Program-made: the position numbers and the translations under genes
In this document: piece by piece, positions 35,101-50,100 of the stretch
How positions within the stretch are numbered: position 1 is the first letter of the stretch
Layout: each line of letters opens with the position of its first letter
Source: Casuarius casuarius
Lineage: Eukaryota; Chordata; Aves; Casuariiformes; Casuariidae
Direction: 5' to 3'
DNA: 64,000 bases
Assembly: GCA_003342895.1 (NCBI GenBank)
Contig: PTFA01000032.1
Location: 6,540,552 to 6,604,551, forward strand
Notes under the pieces: generated by a model
What the model saw: the letters and a program-made list of their open reading frames with translations, nothing else
The model's database searches: none
Told to the model about the DNA's origin: nothing

Positions 35101-38100
35101 GCAGTGTGGATACATCCTGTCATCACAGGGCTGCTTCACTCCTAACCCTGGAGGATGTAGTTGGTGGGACAGCTGTGAGAAGAGAGTGCTGACAAGTTAG
35201 TCTGTCAGGTTGCAGGAAAGCTCTGGGGAAAGAAAGGAAGAGCCCATGGGTCAGATTTCTTTGGCAGCTGTTATATATGTCCTGCCTGAAAACTTGCTGA
35301 TGTTATTCTTAACAATATTTTGAGGCTACAGAGAAGGAGTGTTGGTGTGGAGGTGTGATGTCATCACAAAAAGTGGAAGAGTGAATAGGAAATAATGCTT
35401 AGCTTGGTTGTATTTCTTTTATCATATACTAAGTGTAACTTGGAACATTATTGTCTGCAATACTCTCTCTCTGGTTACTGACTTCAGGACTCTTCTCTCC
35501 ATCTAAAAAATATTTCCATTTGTTGTCATTCCTGGATGTTTGAGCTCTAAGGTTAAAAATAAATAAAAATGTGCAGGTATTTTGTCTTATCTCCTTCCCA
35601 GATGGGATAACGAAGTTGCAAAGTATCTAATTAGTATCATGCTGGGGCACTTTCATTTAGATGCAAAGCTCTTCTCTTGAAATCACTTCAAAATATGCAG
35701 GATTAATGCCATTTTTGTGATGACTGTTTCTCTGTTGCTCAAAGTGAAAATGAGAATTGTCGGTAGTGGAAAAGGTTGAGGGCAGATGACAGAAGCTAAT
35801 TCCCATATATCCATCTTCCTGGGAAAAGGGTCCAGCAGACTTCCTGTTGTTCCCTCCCTCAGCTGATAAAATTCTGTTCTGGCCTTGATGTGTAAACACA
35901 GTGGGAATCACAAGAGATCAGCTCCAGCGAACCTCATATTTGCAGTTTTTTAAAGCCCAAAGCATTGCAGCTTGACAGTTTTGTGCTCTGTCCCCTTCAG
36001 TTTCCCTCCTTTCCATCTGTTGGTGGGATTCTCATGCCCAGTTTGCCTCCCTCTGGTCTTAGAGCTGTTGAGCTTCATCCTTGGAAGAGGTAGTGGTGGT
36101 GGTAAAGATCCTGCAGAGAGCTATTAAAGTGTTACCAACAGTGGGAACCTAAGCTGGAGTGCTTTCTGGTAGCTGCCTCCTGCTTTCACGTCAAGCTGGC
36201 AGCAGCTTGTGGAGCTGTGGGATGGACCCACCTCAGGGAGAAAAAAAAAAAGTGACAAAAGTGCCTGTGTTTTGTGCTAGTTTTAAATCTTTGCTCACTA
36301 ATTTTCCTTGTCTGGGAAGATTCAAAAACACTTTGATATTCTACAGACTGTCCAACTGTTTTTTTATTTTATCTGTGATAGTGCAAGTTGGGCTCTCCTA
36401 TGTGTTTTTTTTTGAGTAATGAAATTATTAAGTATTAATTTGTGATTGTTGGACTAAACTGCGATGCTTGAATGTAGTAGGAGTCAGTGAAATTGTGCTG
36501 CACAGATCTGAACCTGGAATTTGGCCTGCAAAGTTAGGTTATTTTTCTTTTGAAGTGTTAGTGGAATTTTTAGCTATCAAATAGATTGAAAGTTGTGGGG
36601 GCTTTTTAGAGGCAAAATGTTACTCTTATTTGGTATTCTGGTTTTGTATCAAAAGAACTGTTTGGGGGATTTTTTTTTTTCTGAGCCTGAAGTAGAAATA
36701 CTCATTTTTAGTGTGTGTATATATATATATATTTTTTTTAACTGTGCTGGTCTTTAGCCTGTTTTGCAAAGATGAAAGGCAGTTATATTGTTCTTGTTTT
36801 TTCCCTAAACTTTCATTCGTCTCCTGCTTCTGGAACTTCCAAATCTGCCAATAAATTTTAATTAGATTTGAAAGAGAGGTGAAAGTATCAAATAACTAAG
36901 TTTTGATAGGACTTGTGTCTGGGAATGATCCAAATTGGTGCCCATGTGGAAGGAAAAGCAGGAAAAACTTGTGCATTAGATGTTTTTTGCCCATCTGGCT
37001 GCTTTTGCTTGGCACATGCATCCCTCCAAAGTAGACACAACACATGTTGTCTCTTGCCTGGTGGGCGTGATAGGAAACATGAGGGTTATTGCAATTGGGA
37101 GAGGAAGGAAGTTATTTCAAAGGAATATATAATCACTTGCAGTCATGTCTCTCTACAGACTAGCATCGCTTGGCTTAGTGTTGTCCAAAATTGATTCATC
37201 CTAGATTGCAGAAGTCTGGCAAAGTTATGGTGTTGGTTTCTTCAAATAACTTTACCTTTCTCTCTCTTCACTGGAAGTTGCAAGCAGTTGTTCCAGACTG
37301 GGTGAACCTTTGTCATGGTCCCCCTACCACAAATAAAACTTGGGAGTTATGGCCGTGGTTGTTCTATACCTTTATTATATTAGATAGAGCCTCTTAAAGC
37401 AAATGAATCCTGTCTTTAAAAGCAAAGATAAAAATAGTTTAGTGATGTTGTAAATAGCTTGGTAATTTGGAGTGTGGAGAGAGGATGCTGCTTTATATGC
37501 TGTCAGAATACTGTATGTGTTTTCAAGTTAGTCTTTGATTAAGAAGTGTTAATTTTTCCTTTTAGCCAGCAGCTGCAACAGCTAGTGTTACTACAGTTAC
37601 TGCTGTAAAGCCTTCGAGTACTGGAACACCTGTAAAACTTCCAGTTACAGGACCACCTGCACAAGCGATCTCCCAAAAGGCAGTCTCTGTGAAAGCAGAG
37701 GGCACAACAGTAGCACAGACCAACACTTCTGCAGTAAGAAAAAAAGTTTTTAATTAAAAAATAACATTCTCTATATTCATCAGAGGTTGGACAGCCAATG
37801 CAAGATCTAACAATCTTTTTATTTCCAAACTAGGAAATGCTAGAGAATGTGAAGAAATGCAAAAATTTTCTTGCTACACTAATAAAACTGGCATCTAGTG
37901 GACCTCAAGCCCCTGAAATGGGGCAGAATGTGAAGAATCTGGTGCAAAATCTATTGGTGAGACTCTCTTTAAACAAGTCTGTCTCTTTTGTGTATCAATT
38001 TGTGACATATTGACTTTTTCTTAATTTTGTTCCTTGTCTTTTTGCTTATATGTCATTTCTTTAAACAGCTGAAGAGCTTCGTTTTGGGCAGAATACACCT

Positions 38101-41100
38101 GACCCTCTAAGTCTCACATTGTAACATGCATTTTAACTGGATACCATACTTCCCCACCTGCCCCCCCATTCCTATTTCATTTTATGCATGCAGATAATTG
38201 ACAATAGAAGGAGCTGATGGTGTTTACACAGTTTATGGGTCTGAGCTGCTTTTTTTCATATTAGTGTGGTTTTGAGTCAGGGTAAAAACCTTGCTGTTCA
38301 GGAAGTTGTAGTGCAGTGCTGAGTCCAAACTACTGTCATGCTCTAAGACAGAGCTGACTTAAAAGTTGACAGTTTGAAGCTCCAGTGAAGCAAGCGTGAA
38401 GTTATCTTCATCTTTATACAATGTGGTGGAGTGAATAAGTTGATGGCTGCCAAACTCTGATGTATCTCTCCTTGCAGTTGGCTTCTAGGCTCCTAGTGCT
38501 GTACCCCAGCTGGATTTTCTTGCTAGCATTTTCTCCTACTACTACTTCTACTTCTTGACATTCGACCCCTGCTGCTCTTTTGTTGTTCCACCTTATCAGA
38601 AAGCTATGTGCTGCAAGAGGGAGATGGCTTTGCTGGTGGTACTGAGGGACTGATTGGTTTCTTTTTCAGTGTAGAAAAGTGCATTGTAGACAAAGAGGTG
38701 TTACCTCAGAGAGCAGATTGTCTTAAGATACAGTCTTGCAGAAATATGCTGTTCTCCTCCTCCTCTTCTGCCTTTGTGTCCCTGCTGTATTATACACCTT
38801 GCTTCTCTTGGACAATATTAGAATTATTGAATTATTCCTGCTTGTGCTTAGAATACTTTTTTTTAATAACAGTCCTTATCAGAGACACATCACTGAATTG
38901 TGCATTTGTTTGCTTTTTGCAGTATTTTTAAAAAGCTGTTCTTCTAGCATTCTGTATGTCTGTGTTTGTGATATAAATGCAAAATAAACTAATGTTTCGT
39001 ATGCATAAGGCAAACAAGTAAATGGCAGCTGTGAAGTAAAATGGTCCTTAAAGTAGTATTTTATGAAGCGGGTGTCAAGCACCTTGCATGCACTGATGTA
39101 ATGTATCAGATGACTGTATCTGCATCAGTGAGTTTGTAGACCTCAGTGACCTGTGTATCCACACCTCAGTGAGACCAAACAGCAGCAGGTCAAATGACTA
39201 GATAGAGCTGCAGCATGTTTTGGTAGTCTATGAATGTATAGTCCTTAAACACCCTGTTCTGAATGCCTAGCTCCTTGGAACAGTGATTCTAAAAGAGAAT
39301 ATGGGTGAAAGGAAGAATTTCTCTGCAGAATGAGAGATTCTAGCTAGGGTCCATCCTCCATGTGTTGGTGTACGTTCTTGAAGGAGGTAGCGTTCTTGGT
39401 GACCCTGTGGCAGCAGCTAAGTGGCAATAACCTTAAACTATTATTGATTTAATAATACATAATCTTAGCCCCACCATTGCCGTCCTTTGGTGGGTGAGAA
39501 TGGGATCAGTGTCTGGGATTACCTCCCACCTAGTCCAGGTGCTGTGGTACTAATGTTTGTGAGTAAGGAAGTTGCAGTCTGGGGTGATTTCCTAACCCTC
39601 CCAAACCACTGAATAGGTGTTTGTGTTAGGGCAGAGGACAAAGTATTAAAGGAGAAGATGGTACTCTGCAATCTGAGGACTGTTGCCTTAATGGTATGCA
39701 GAAGTGATCTTGTTTGGTTTCTCTAGCTTTAGAAAGGTGTTAAGTATTCTGCTTTATTAAGCCATTTATGCATTAAACTAAATTGTTTTACAAAAATTAC
39801 TTGAGTTGTCTGTTGTATCTTGATCTCTTCACATTTTGATCTTTATGTAGATAACTACTTTTACAGTAAAAAGTCCTCTTGTGTTGGATTTTAAGTATTT
39901 CTGCATAAAAATGAAGGATCAGTGAAGGATTCTTAGAAGTATCAGTGTTCCTTATGAATTTTTTTCTATCTGTTCACTTCAGTGAATGGGTGTTTGAGCA
40001 ATTATCCAACTGCTTGTAGTTGAAGGAAGGAATTTAATTCTTTAATACTGTATCTGAATTACAACAACATTCTCTCTTAAAACCTTTTGGTTAAAAATAG
40101 GGGAAGGAAAAAAATGTCTCAGATTACTGAAATTGAACAACTTCATGATAATTTAAACTTCCATGAATTGTTGATACACCCGGAAAAATAAATGATAGAT
40201 TGGTACTTAGTAACTTGTCACTGTAATTATGCTTTCTTTTTAGGAAGCAAAAATTGAACCAGAAGAATTTACAAAAAAGCTATATATAGAACTCAAGTCT
40301 TCTCCACAACCATATCTAGTTCCTTTTCTCAAGGTAAGTGTTTGATTGTGGATATATAGTATTCAATGGGGGTAGCGGGACTGGAAGGGAAAAGGAAAGG
40401 AGTGGAGTATTCAAATAGTTGTTTGTTCAAATCTGTTGAGGAAATCATGCTGAACCTTGTCCTTTGTGACCACAGCTCTTGGAAAGGTGGAGATGTTTTT
40501 GTGTGGCATTTCAGAGGAGTAACTTTATGTGCATTCGCAAGTTGGAGACTAATACCATTACTGGATACTACTTTGTTGGAATCTGGTCCTTTTACTGCAG
40601 CTATTCTAAATTCTAATACCTAACTGGACTTCGGAGGCATATAATGCTTATAAACAAAGCTTATGCAATATTTAAGCTTGAATACTAGCTTTATGTAGCT
40701 TCTTTACTTGTTTTCTGGTTTGTGCTTAACTGTAGGCAGGAAAAAACCACCTTCCTCCCCAGGAAGTGTTTGACAGGACTTCTGCAACTCAAAAAACCCT
40801 CCCTGCCCCCCCCAACCCCAAACCTGTACTTCCATTCAAGCAAATAATCCTATAAATAAAAAATGCTGTCCTAACTTTTTAAATCGCATGGTGGAATGGG
40901 ATTTATTGGCAATCAAAATAAAAATGAGCATCTGTCTTGTGCAGTAAGCTGTAAATCCCAGTAAAACATGGAAAATTAATCATATATATGTAAGTGCTAT
41001 GCACACTATATTGTTCATTTGATGTATCTGTACTTTTCCTTGTTATACAGTATAGGCAGTGTAGAATCAAGAATGGTGAAGTGGTAAAGCTGGGACAGTT

Positions 41101-44100
41101 TCTCTGGAGTTTGTCTTCTTTCTTTGTGCTTTACCATCCATATAATACTGCATGTTACCACATGTTAAGATTACTGTATATGACTGATTATAATCTGTTC
41201 AAGTATGGGATGATATTTTTTGTTTTTTGTTACAATGGCAGCCTTCTAAATGCTTTGCCAGTAGTTTACCAAGAGTTGAGAGGACTAGTCTTTTCTGCGG
41301 TGCTTCATGAAAGGTTTTGCTATTGCTCACCTTTCGATTCTCTATTTGATTCCTTAGAGACTTCTTATATGTCCATACAGAAGCTAAGAGTACAGGCCTT
41401 TCAGAATCTGATTTGCACTGTAACAGTCTATTGTAGTTCAGGTTTTCACATCAGTTTCTAGAATAGCCTGTGGAACAACTGTAATACGGGTAGCTGTGTT
41501 ACCTGTGGACAGTTTTATTGTGGCTGCAGAATGACCAGGCTGTGAATGCAGAGTCAGTGTGACTGAAAAGGCTTTTTTGTTTGTTTGTTTTTGTTTTGTT
41601 TTGCACAGTCTCTGCTCTACTAACTGCCACAAAAATGCTCAACTTCAGAAGCAGTGTAGCTGCATTCTGCAGGGCCCTGGATAACAAATCCTGTGGGACA
41701 CAAGCTGGCTGCATGTGTGCGGGGCCAGCTCAAATGCCACTGTGCAGTGTTCCCAAAACAGCACAGATGAACCTCAGTAGCTTTGCAGAGACCTAGCCTA
41801 AATCTGCTCCCCCCTACCTGGGGCTAATAAGCCCTGACAGATCCAAACTCACTCCTGCAAAGGAGTCCAAGAGCTAGGTTTGCTGCACTACACTTGCTAG
41901 TGCTTTGGGTTCCCAAAGATTTGTTAGCTCGGACACAGCGCTGTCCTCATACATTCACCTAAGGTCTCTGCCAGAGTTAGTAAGCGATCCTGCAATGTGT
42001 ATTACTGATATATATGGTGCAAAGACCTTGAGGCAGTTCCACAGGAGTTAGGTTCATCAGCCTGCATCAGACCTGGGCTGGCATCACACAGAGCTGCTGC
42101 ATGTTTCTTTTGTTGCATGCTACTAGGTACTGGTATCACCTAGGCTCTTCCATTATGGGGAGTATCGATGCTCCTGTAATCCCTGATAATATAGCATACA
42201 ACAGAGTGCGTCTTAATGATGAAGTACTAGACTTCAAAAACATCGCTCAGGCACTGTTGTGATAGAAGTTAGCTGAAATGATAGTGTTACATGAGACATT
42301 TTAAAAGATGGGTAATAACTGCTTTTGTCGAAAATACCTTAAGAATCTGCAGTCAATATAGACCAGACTTAATTGGTATGTAACTCCGGGCATCTGTGAC
42401 AAGACTGAGTGCAGAATAAAGCCTGACTTCATGAACACATCTCTTTGATACATGAAGTGACAATTCATTTTTAGCCAACAAAGTGGAACTGTAGGGAGGA
42501 CCCTAGAGTTGCCCTAAAGTTCGCTTGTCCTTGAGACACAGGTTTTTGGTGAAGTTGTTGCATATATTTTTTTTCCTCTTCCAATAGGTGGAAAACAACA
42601 ATGACTTTGGCTGTAAAGCCTGCTTGATTTTTTTCAAATTTGTGCTAGATGCTTTTCGTCAATATATTGCATGAGGAAAGCTAAGTAGCTTTTTAAAGGA
42701 AATGAAAGATAAATGCGCCACAGAAAGTCCAGATGCGCAAACTTAAGTGGGCGAATGATTTGCTCACTTAACATACTGGCATGTAAGATAACATGTTCCT
42801 TTTGTTTGAAGTCCAGAGCAACAGCATTTTATGCTGGAGACTCTTATAAACATGAACATTTTTCTGTCAGTTTTTGAAGTTCAGGGAATATACTGGTAGC
42901 TGCAGAAATGATTTCCCCTGGTTCTGAGCCTTACAGATTTTCTCTTTGACTATTTACAGTTTGTTAAAGGGCTTGAAGACTCTTCTGTTCATTGACCTTC
43001 TCAAACATAGTTGTAATAAAAATGAGAAGTTGCCAGATAATCTAACTAATGTTCTCCTGATGCTGAGAACTTACTTGGCTTAAGTTGTGCTGCTGCAGCT
43101 ATATGGCTGTCTATAATTAAAGTGGTATCCCCCCCTAGCGTAGATACAACTGTATTGGTATAGAAGTGCTTGTATCTTTAGAGCTTGTTTCTGACTTTTG
43201 GATAGTTTTTAGTTCCCTATCAGAGAAGCTCTGTGGAATAAACACAGCTGTTATGGTATAGCATTGTGTGTGTGTGTGTTGGGGGGGGTGGGCGGTAAAA
43301 CAAAAATGAATTTCTGAGGTAGTAGTTGAGATGGTCTTATTCTGGAACAAAAATTTCAGATTGAAACAATCTAAACAAAAGAATACAATTTCTCTATAGA
43401 TAGGATTTGCTCCACATAGTGAGGCTATAGTGACTATTGACCTTTGCTCCGCCCGTATTAGAGAATCTTGTGGTCTTCACTCTACATTATCTTTATCAAT
43501 TTAAGAGCACCTATGTTTGCTTTACGAATTCTAGCAAAACTTTTTGTTTGGAATAACCAATTTATTGTCTTATGGAAAAAAATAAATTGGGAGGTGAGGA
43601 AGGGGGATTCAGTTGCTGATGTAACATTTAATTTTATGAAAGACATGTTCAGTGTGTTGGGTTTTTCTTGGTTTATTTTCTGTTTTGTTTTTTTCTTCTC
43701 TCCCCTAGAAAAGCATGCTTGCCTTACGGCAGCTAATGCCCAATGCTCAGAGCTTTATCCAGCAATGTATGCAGCAGCCAGTTCCAACCCAAGAAGCTGT
43801 TTCAACTTGTACCTCTGCAGCACCAACTCCTTCTGTAGCAGTGGCAACCTCAGCAGTAGCAACAACTTCTCTTCTAACTGTAAAACCAGTGTCCACCTCT
43901 GCAACAGTCTCAGCCTCTGCAGTTATAAAACCAGTCTTTTCCAGTGCATCGGTGACAGCCTCTCTGCAAGCTGTGAAACCCAATCTTGCCTCTGCAGTGG
44001 TGACAGCCTCTCTTCAGCCTGCAAGTCCAGTCCTCACCACAACAGTAGCAACGTCAGGGCTCACTGCTATTCAAACTGTAAAGCCAGTCTTCACTTCTGC

Positions 44101-47100
44101 AGTAGCAACATCATCTCTTCAACCTGTGAAGCCGGTGCTCGTCTCAACTGTGGCAACTTCTGCACCAACCCCTCTGCAGCCTTTGAAACCAGTCATGGGG
44201 ACCCCAATCAGTATTAAAATCTCACAGCCGAACTCCATTGTTGCACAGTCAGTTGGTACTCAGCAGGTGGTTAAAGTGAAACAGTTGGTAAGATGAATTC
44301 CTCTGCTTCTCTGTAATAAGGCTTATTTGCTTTGACTCTATCAATTTGCCAGGATGGTGCCAATTTGCATCTTAGCCTTTTTTGGTAAGAAACTGGTCTG
44401 TTGTGAGTTAACCAGTTGTATCTATCATAGCTGACTAGTTATCTGTGCTTGATAAATGAACTGTAGCTTCATTACTTGATCTGAGACTAGTCTGCAGCCC
44501 TCTTGGCAATGTTGAAAGGTTACTATCTTTCAGCAGATGTTATAGGTGACAATTATGGATGTTGAGCACTTGTAAAAAGGTGCATCTAAAGCCAAACTGT
44601 AAGCTGAGTCTCTCGCAAGATGTGCTGACCACCATTCCACCAGACTAAGCATCCTGAATGTGATGAGAGGGAATCGGAGTTCCGATTCCTGGTATGCATA
44701 CAGCTAGGCTAGACTGGCATATGAGAGAAAAGGCAGGAAATGTTTGCATTAGAAACAGAAATTGATGATGGGATGTTTACATTAATCACCATTAGATGCC
44801 CTGTTAGGGCTGTTTAGAGCTAGCTACTAGGGATTCTAGTCTCTTTAGCTTGATAGTTTCTATCCTCAATTTTTTGCAGGCATAATTGACTTGATATTTA
44901 GTGATATGGCTCTTGTTAACTAAAATGTACAAACTAGCTCAAGGTGCTTTCCAGAGCAGAGTGCTAACCTCCAAATTCACTGAGATGTGTTAATTATGAA
45001 GTCATCAGAATGTGACCTTACTCTATTAGGCCTTATTATTCCTCCAGTAATTTGTTAGCTAAATGTCTTATTAAAACAATAGTCTCAAAAGCAGTGTTAT
45101 CCTGTGCCAAGAAAAAGTAATGTTAACTTCTTACTAATGTTAAATACTAACCTGTTAGGCTCTGGAGAAGGAGTCTAACACCTGTGATCTGTAGTTATAC
45201 CCAACATATTGTCTAATATGTTAAGTTTAGTTTATGGATGTTTGAAGTACTGAATAGTATACAAGGTAACTGGTCTACCTGAGTAGTGTTCTCAGGTTTA
45301 TTGAGAATTTTCTCATCTTGGGGGATAAAGAATTCTGCTTGAATAGGACTTGCTTATAAAGATTTGCTGCTTGAAGTCAGGGGAAAATGCTAGACACTCT
45401 CTGAAGCTAGATTTGCTTTCCACAAGTATGGTAGGGCATCTAATGTGTGAATTTCCTTTGTAGTTGATTTAACAATATTTAGACCTTGAAAGCATGTTTT
45501 GCTTGCTTATTTTCCTCCCTTCAAAGTTGATAAGATGGATACAATACAAGAATCATGCACTCTAAGAGCTTATTCTACCAGCTTTTTGCCTTTTCAGACT
45601 TGGTTAAAAAGAACAAAGCACTGAACTGTATGGGGAGAAAGGGCTTTTTGTGTGTAGGGGGGGAGGGCGAGGTTGTATGAAATAACTTTAGCAAAGTTGT
45701 TATTGAGAGTATGCACTAATGAATTTCAGTAGTAGCCAGAGCCAAACTGGAAAAGGAGTCGCTACCGTTGCTGTCTTTAAGCACTAAATTTGAAATTACA
45801 GCCAGAAGAAAATGAGGGCTCCTTAAACTGTATAAGGGCTGGAGAACAGTTTGGCTATACAGCAAGCCATCTAATCCAGGAGAGAGGTTGACCATCTGTA
45901 CAAATAGATGAGGAAGCTTAACTCTACACTGGGGAATTGAGATGCTTGTTGAATGTGATATTGGTGAACTCATGAAATGACTTTTGTCTCCTCCACAACT
46001 GCAGTGTGTCAACCAAATGCAAATTTTCTTCTCTGTACCTTACAAACAATAAATTGCATACAAAACACTTTATTCTCATTTGGGTGGATCCCAGGCATAT
46101 TGATTAGAATATTTGCTCTTGCAAATAGCTGGTTAAGTTTGGTCTTGGATGAAGTTGAACGGCTGAGTTTAACACTTAACAGCTCAGCCATATCAGGAGC
46201 TTGGTGTTTGTTCTGGGAACTTATTAGCCCAATGGGCAAGTTAGTAAAAGTGGGTGCATCTTGTAGGGCTTTCCTGATGCCTTTGCTTTTAAAAGGCAGA
46301 GGGACTGTTCCCTCCCCCTTGAAAATAAATCCAGGAGCTAACCTCCCAAAATAGCAGGGTCCTGCTGCCAGCTGAAAGGAAGTGCATGCCAGCTGTGCAA
46401 ATCTGTCCATACAATGCTGCCAGCATTTTTTTTCCTTTTTCCAGCCCTCCGGGTTGTCTGATGCCATACATTCCCCCTGCCTGCCCACTTCTAATTTGTC
46501 TCTAGTGCTTGAGGAATGTGAAGCAAACATCTTCTGTGCCTTCCTATGCCAGTTCTACTGTAAAGTTGATGATGCTTAAGAATGCAACGCTGCAGTATTT
46601 TCATGTCAAAACCGTGGTGTGAGTGATGTAACACAGAACTGTTTATTTTCTGCAGTAAAATTACCAAAATTCAGGGTTTGTATGATGGACATTAAGGGAT
46701 GCTGTCGGGATTGGATTCAGCATCTCTGCTGAGTTGCAGGTTGCTTCCCTGGCAGCTGCAGATTCTGAAGGGTTTCCTCCCACTGATGTTCTAATGCAGC
46801 CTCATTTAAAAGTGTTGGCTTAGGAAGCTTTGTCTTGGAAAAATAGCTTGTATTGCTATAGTATTGGTTTGTCTCTTATTAAAGCATGATAGATAACATT
46901 TACCTGACCAAGCCCTAGCTTTTAATAGTGAGAAGGCTGCTATGAAATTGACTTCACATTGAGCATAAAGAGTGATAGTTTTACAGTCTAGTCTCTGCAA
47001 TTATCAGTGGGACACACTCACTGGATACTGCTAGTGACTGAATCAAAACATGAAGTCCTTGTGCTGTTCCAGCCACTTGTTCTTAGTGAATTGTTATGCA

Positions 47101-50100
47101 ATACTGAATCCCCTGAGAGCTGAACTTTTTTGAGCAGAGATTCTCCTCCTGATCTCTCTGGCCATGTTCTCACATCAGGGCACCTTGGGCAAAGTATGAT
47201 GGTTCTGGAGAAAACTATCAAGTGGTCATTTACTTTGAAACTGTACACTTAGCATATGATGGAAAACTGGAATCACAAATCATGCACAGTAATAATCTAA
47301 AACAAAGTTGATTTCATTTAGGTAACAGGTGGTTTGGTCACTTTTTATTTTACATGAGTCTCATAACTTTGTTGCAAGGACCAGGGAATTACCTGCTTGA
47401 CTAGATGTCTTCAAGTAAATGGAAAATCTCATACTCCCTAATGAAATAGTTTCAGCCTAAACAACAAGGCTTCGCAGGGTGGGAATTTGTTTATTATTCT
47501 CAACTTCAGCTTTCAGCTACTGTTTTTTGAAACTTAATAGTCTTTTCTTCCTTAGAACAAAGATCTCTCATATTGAGATTTCACAAGGAAAAGCTTTTCC
47601 TGTAACTATGACTTTCTAATCGTTCTTATTAATAATTGTTTGGCTTCCCAAAACAGAGTTCCTTCCTGGGGTATATACTGAACTGTACTGTAATCTCTGT
47701 CTTTCAAAAGAGTCAGCATTTTGTCCTGGATGTATGCTTTTGTATTTGGTTAATGGGGCTTAGTTCATGATGCAATCCTGCTTGTAGTATATGATGATAC
47801 TTTAACCATCTCTCAGCTAATCTGCCAACTTTGCTTTATGGATGTAAAACAGATTCAAGTAAAGCTAATCAAAATTTGAGACAGTGCTATCTTTATGCTG
47901 TCAGCTGCATGTTGCATTACTTTTCTTTTTTTAAACTTAAGAGTATCAGTGCTTTTTATTCTGATGTCTGTGACCTCCTTAATGGGGCACAAAGGAACCA
48001 TCCCTTTTCTTTATTACTTCTTGTTGCTAACCTAAAGAAAAGAGGCAATAGCTCTTTTTTTTTCAGTCCCCCCCGGCATTAGGAAGTGCTAGAATCCTTG
48101 TTGAAATCCTTAGGATTTTCTTCTTCTATTGCAAATTCTAAGGACTTTCAGCTTTTGTTAGCCTAGCAGGTAGAATGACAAACAGAAAATAAGCTTTACT
48201 GCCAACACATCCTTTCAGTTTCTGGTTGGTTTAATCTCCTCAGTTACTTTACTTCTTTCCAAATCTCTACCTAGGCTACTGATTTTACATTCCTTGTCTC
48301 TGTTCTTTTGTTGTCTGCCACACCTTAATCTTGAACGCTTATTTTCTTTCCTGCGTTATTTCAGTTCTTTGCATGCTGAAGATGAAGTATTATTTTCACT
48401 GGCTGTAGGGAAGATCTCTGGGTGCCTGTCAGTATGGATGTTGGCAGATCCTGTGAGTAGTTTGTCCGAACTGGTTGGTGATTCGGTAATTATCTGAACG
48501 TTTAAATTGTGCCCTTAAAATTATTTTCAACTTCAGAAACGTGAAAGCTGAATCTTTAAGAAAGATCAAATTTAGTCTTGGTGAAAACAAATAGAAGCAA
48601 ATGTTAGTGTCCGTGCTGGTTCTCGTTGAAGTGCTATGTGTGTGAGATTTGACTCTGTCCACAATCGGTGTCCGTATTCTGGAAGTTACTTTCTCTGTAT
48701 ATAAAGCTTAGGGATCTAGATCTTACGTTTTTTCCTCAAGAACTGTATGCTTTTGTTTAGTTTTTAGACATTAACTTCAGTTCAGTTGTTCTACGCTACT
48801 GCTGCGATGCCAAAAATTAGCAGGGGGAGTTTAATCTTAAATTTTTTCATACATAAAAGCACCTCTCTTTGTGAATTGGTGACACTTATGCTGATGGTGT
48901 TCACTGATAAATCTGAAGCTAGATGACAAAAGGAAGATGGACTGATTTTTTTGAAGTATAATAAATATGTCAATGCCTTTAAACTGAATACTGTTGCTGT
49001 GCAAGTACTTTCTAGACTTTCGGAAGTAACAGTAAAGGACTTGAGGAAAACATGGTTTCTTGATCCTGAAAATTCCTTCGTATTGGCTCTTTGCCTCTAA
49101 ACAACTGGGATTCTATCTGAAGATGCTGATAATTTTGTGCTTTGGTAGAAGGATGTTAGCATCTATTATGGTCTAGTTCTTTCTGTTACTTGTAATCAAG
49201 AATTTTTCCAAAGGATGTATTAAAATCTTCAGCCCACGTTTCACTAGGTTAGGAGGGATAGAAATAAAGCGTTTTAGGGATACTGTAACTTTATTACTTT
49301 CTTGCATTTTAATTGCTGTCCCTGAAGAGGAAGAAATAGTATTTATGAACTGTGCCTGTGGATCTGTCTTATGATGACATCTTGCTGTCTAGTTTTGTTT
49401 CTTTCAAGAACCTCTGTAAACAAAACTATTAAACCTCCTTCCTTACCCTTCACCAGTGTAGTGATATTTTTGTGTTGAGGCTGTGCTTGGTATAGGTGTT
49501 GCTAGTAAGTATTTCACATTCCTTTCAACTGATGTGTTCAGCTTGCTTTTGCTTTTTACACTTTCAAACTAAGCATTTCTGTTTACAATTGATCTTGCAG
49601 CTCCAAAAATGCCCTAGTAACTTCAATGTGCATATTCATAATTTAATTTGTGACAGGAAAAGGATTGCATGCGGGATTTTAACTATGTCCATGTGTTTTA
49701 AGAAACTGTATGTGATACCTACCCTTCTGAACTTGTCAGACAGACTCAATTTTCAATTGATAGTCTGTTAGACAAGACTTTTACCAAGAGGAAAGCCTGT
49801 TAGTGTAATAGATTATATAGTATTCAGTGAAACTTCTGATGTAGTTACAAATAGAGAGTAGAGGTGAGATGTCTGTTGGAGCTCTCTGGACAAGCTGGAA
49901 CTTCAAGCTCACCACCAGTTGTTAAGATTTGTTTCTTGACATGAAGTCAAATATATGCCTTTTTTGTTTTGTTTTTGAGCGGGCTGTTTGTTATAAACTG
50001 AAAGCTAGACATGCATGTATGCCCTGCAGCACTTCTGGTTGAATGAACATGTTGATACTATTTACTTTTCTGTATGTTTAGCTCTTCTCACTCTTGATAC

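Noticed and set aside
40994..41461. 155-codon plus-strand frame in intron 6
   Set aside because: Hydrophobic, Cys/Phe/Tyr-rich composition typical of translated T-rich intron; no acceptor, no donor and no known motif.
43468..44217. 249-codon plus-strand frame, the longest in the window
   Set aside because: It is the wrong frame of TAF4B exon 7. Its Cys/Ser/Asn-rich product comes from reading the repetitive Thr/Val/Ala codons one base out, and its start lies in the intron.
46009..46530. 173-codon minus-strand frame in intron 7
   Set aside because: No family resemblance, no splice or promoter signals, and a length expected about once by chance in this much sequence.
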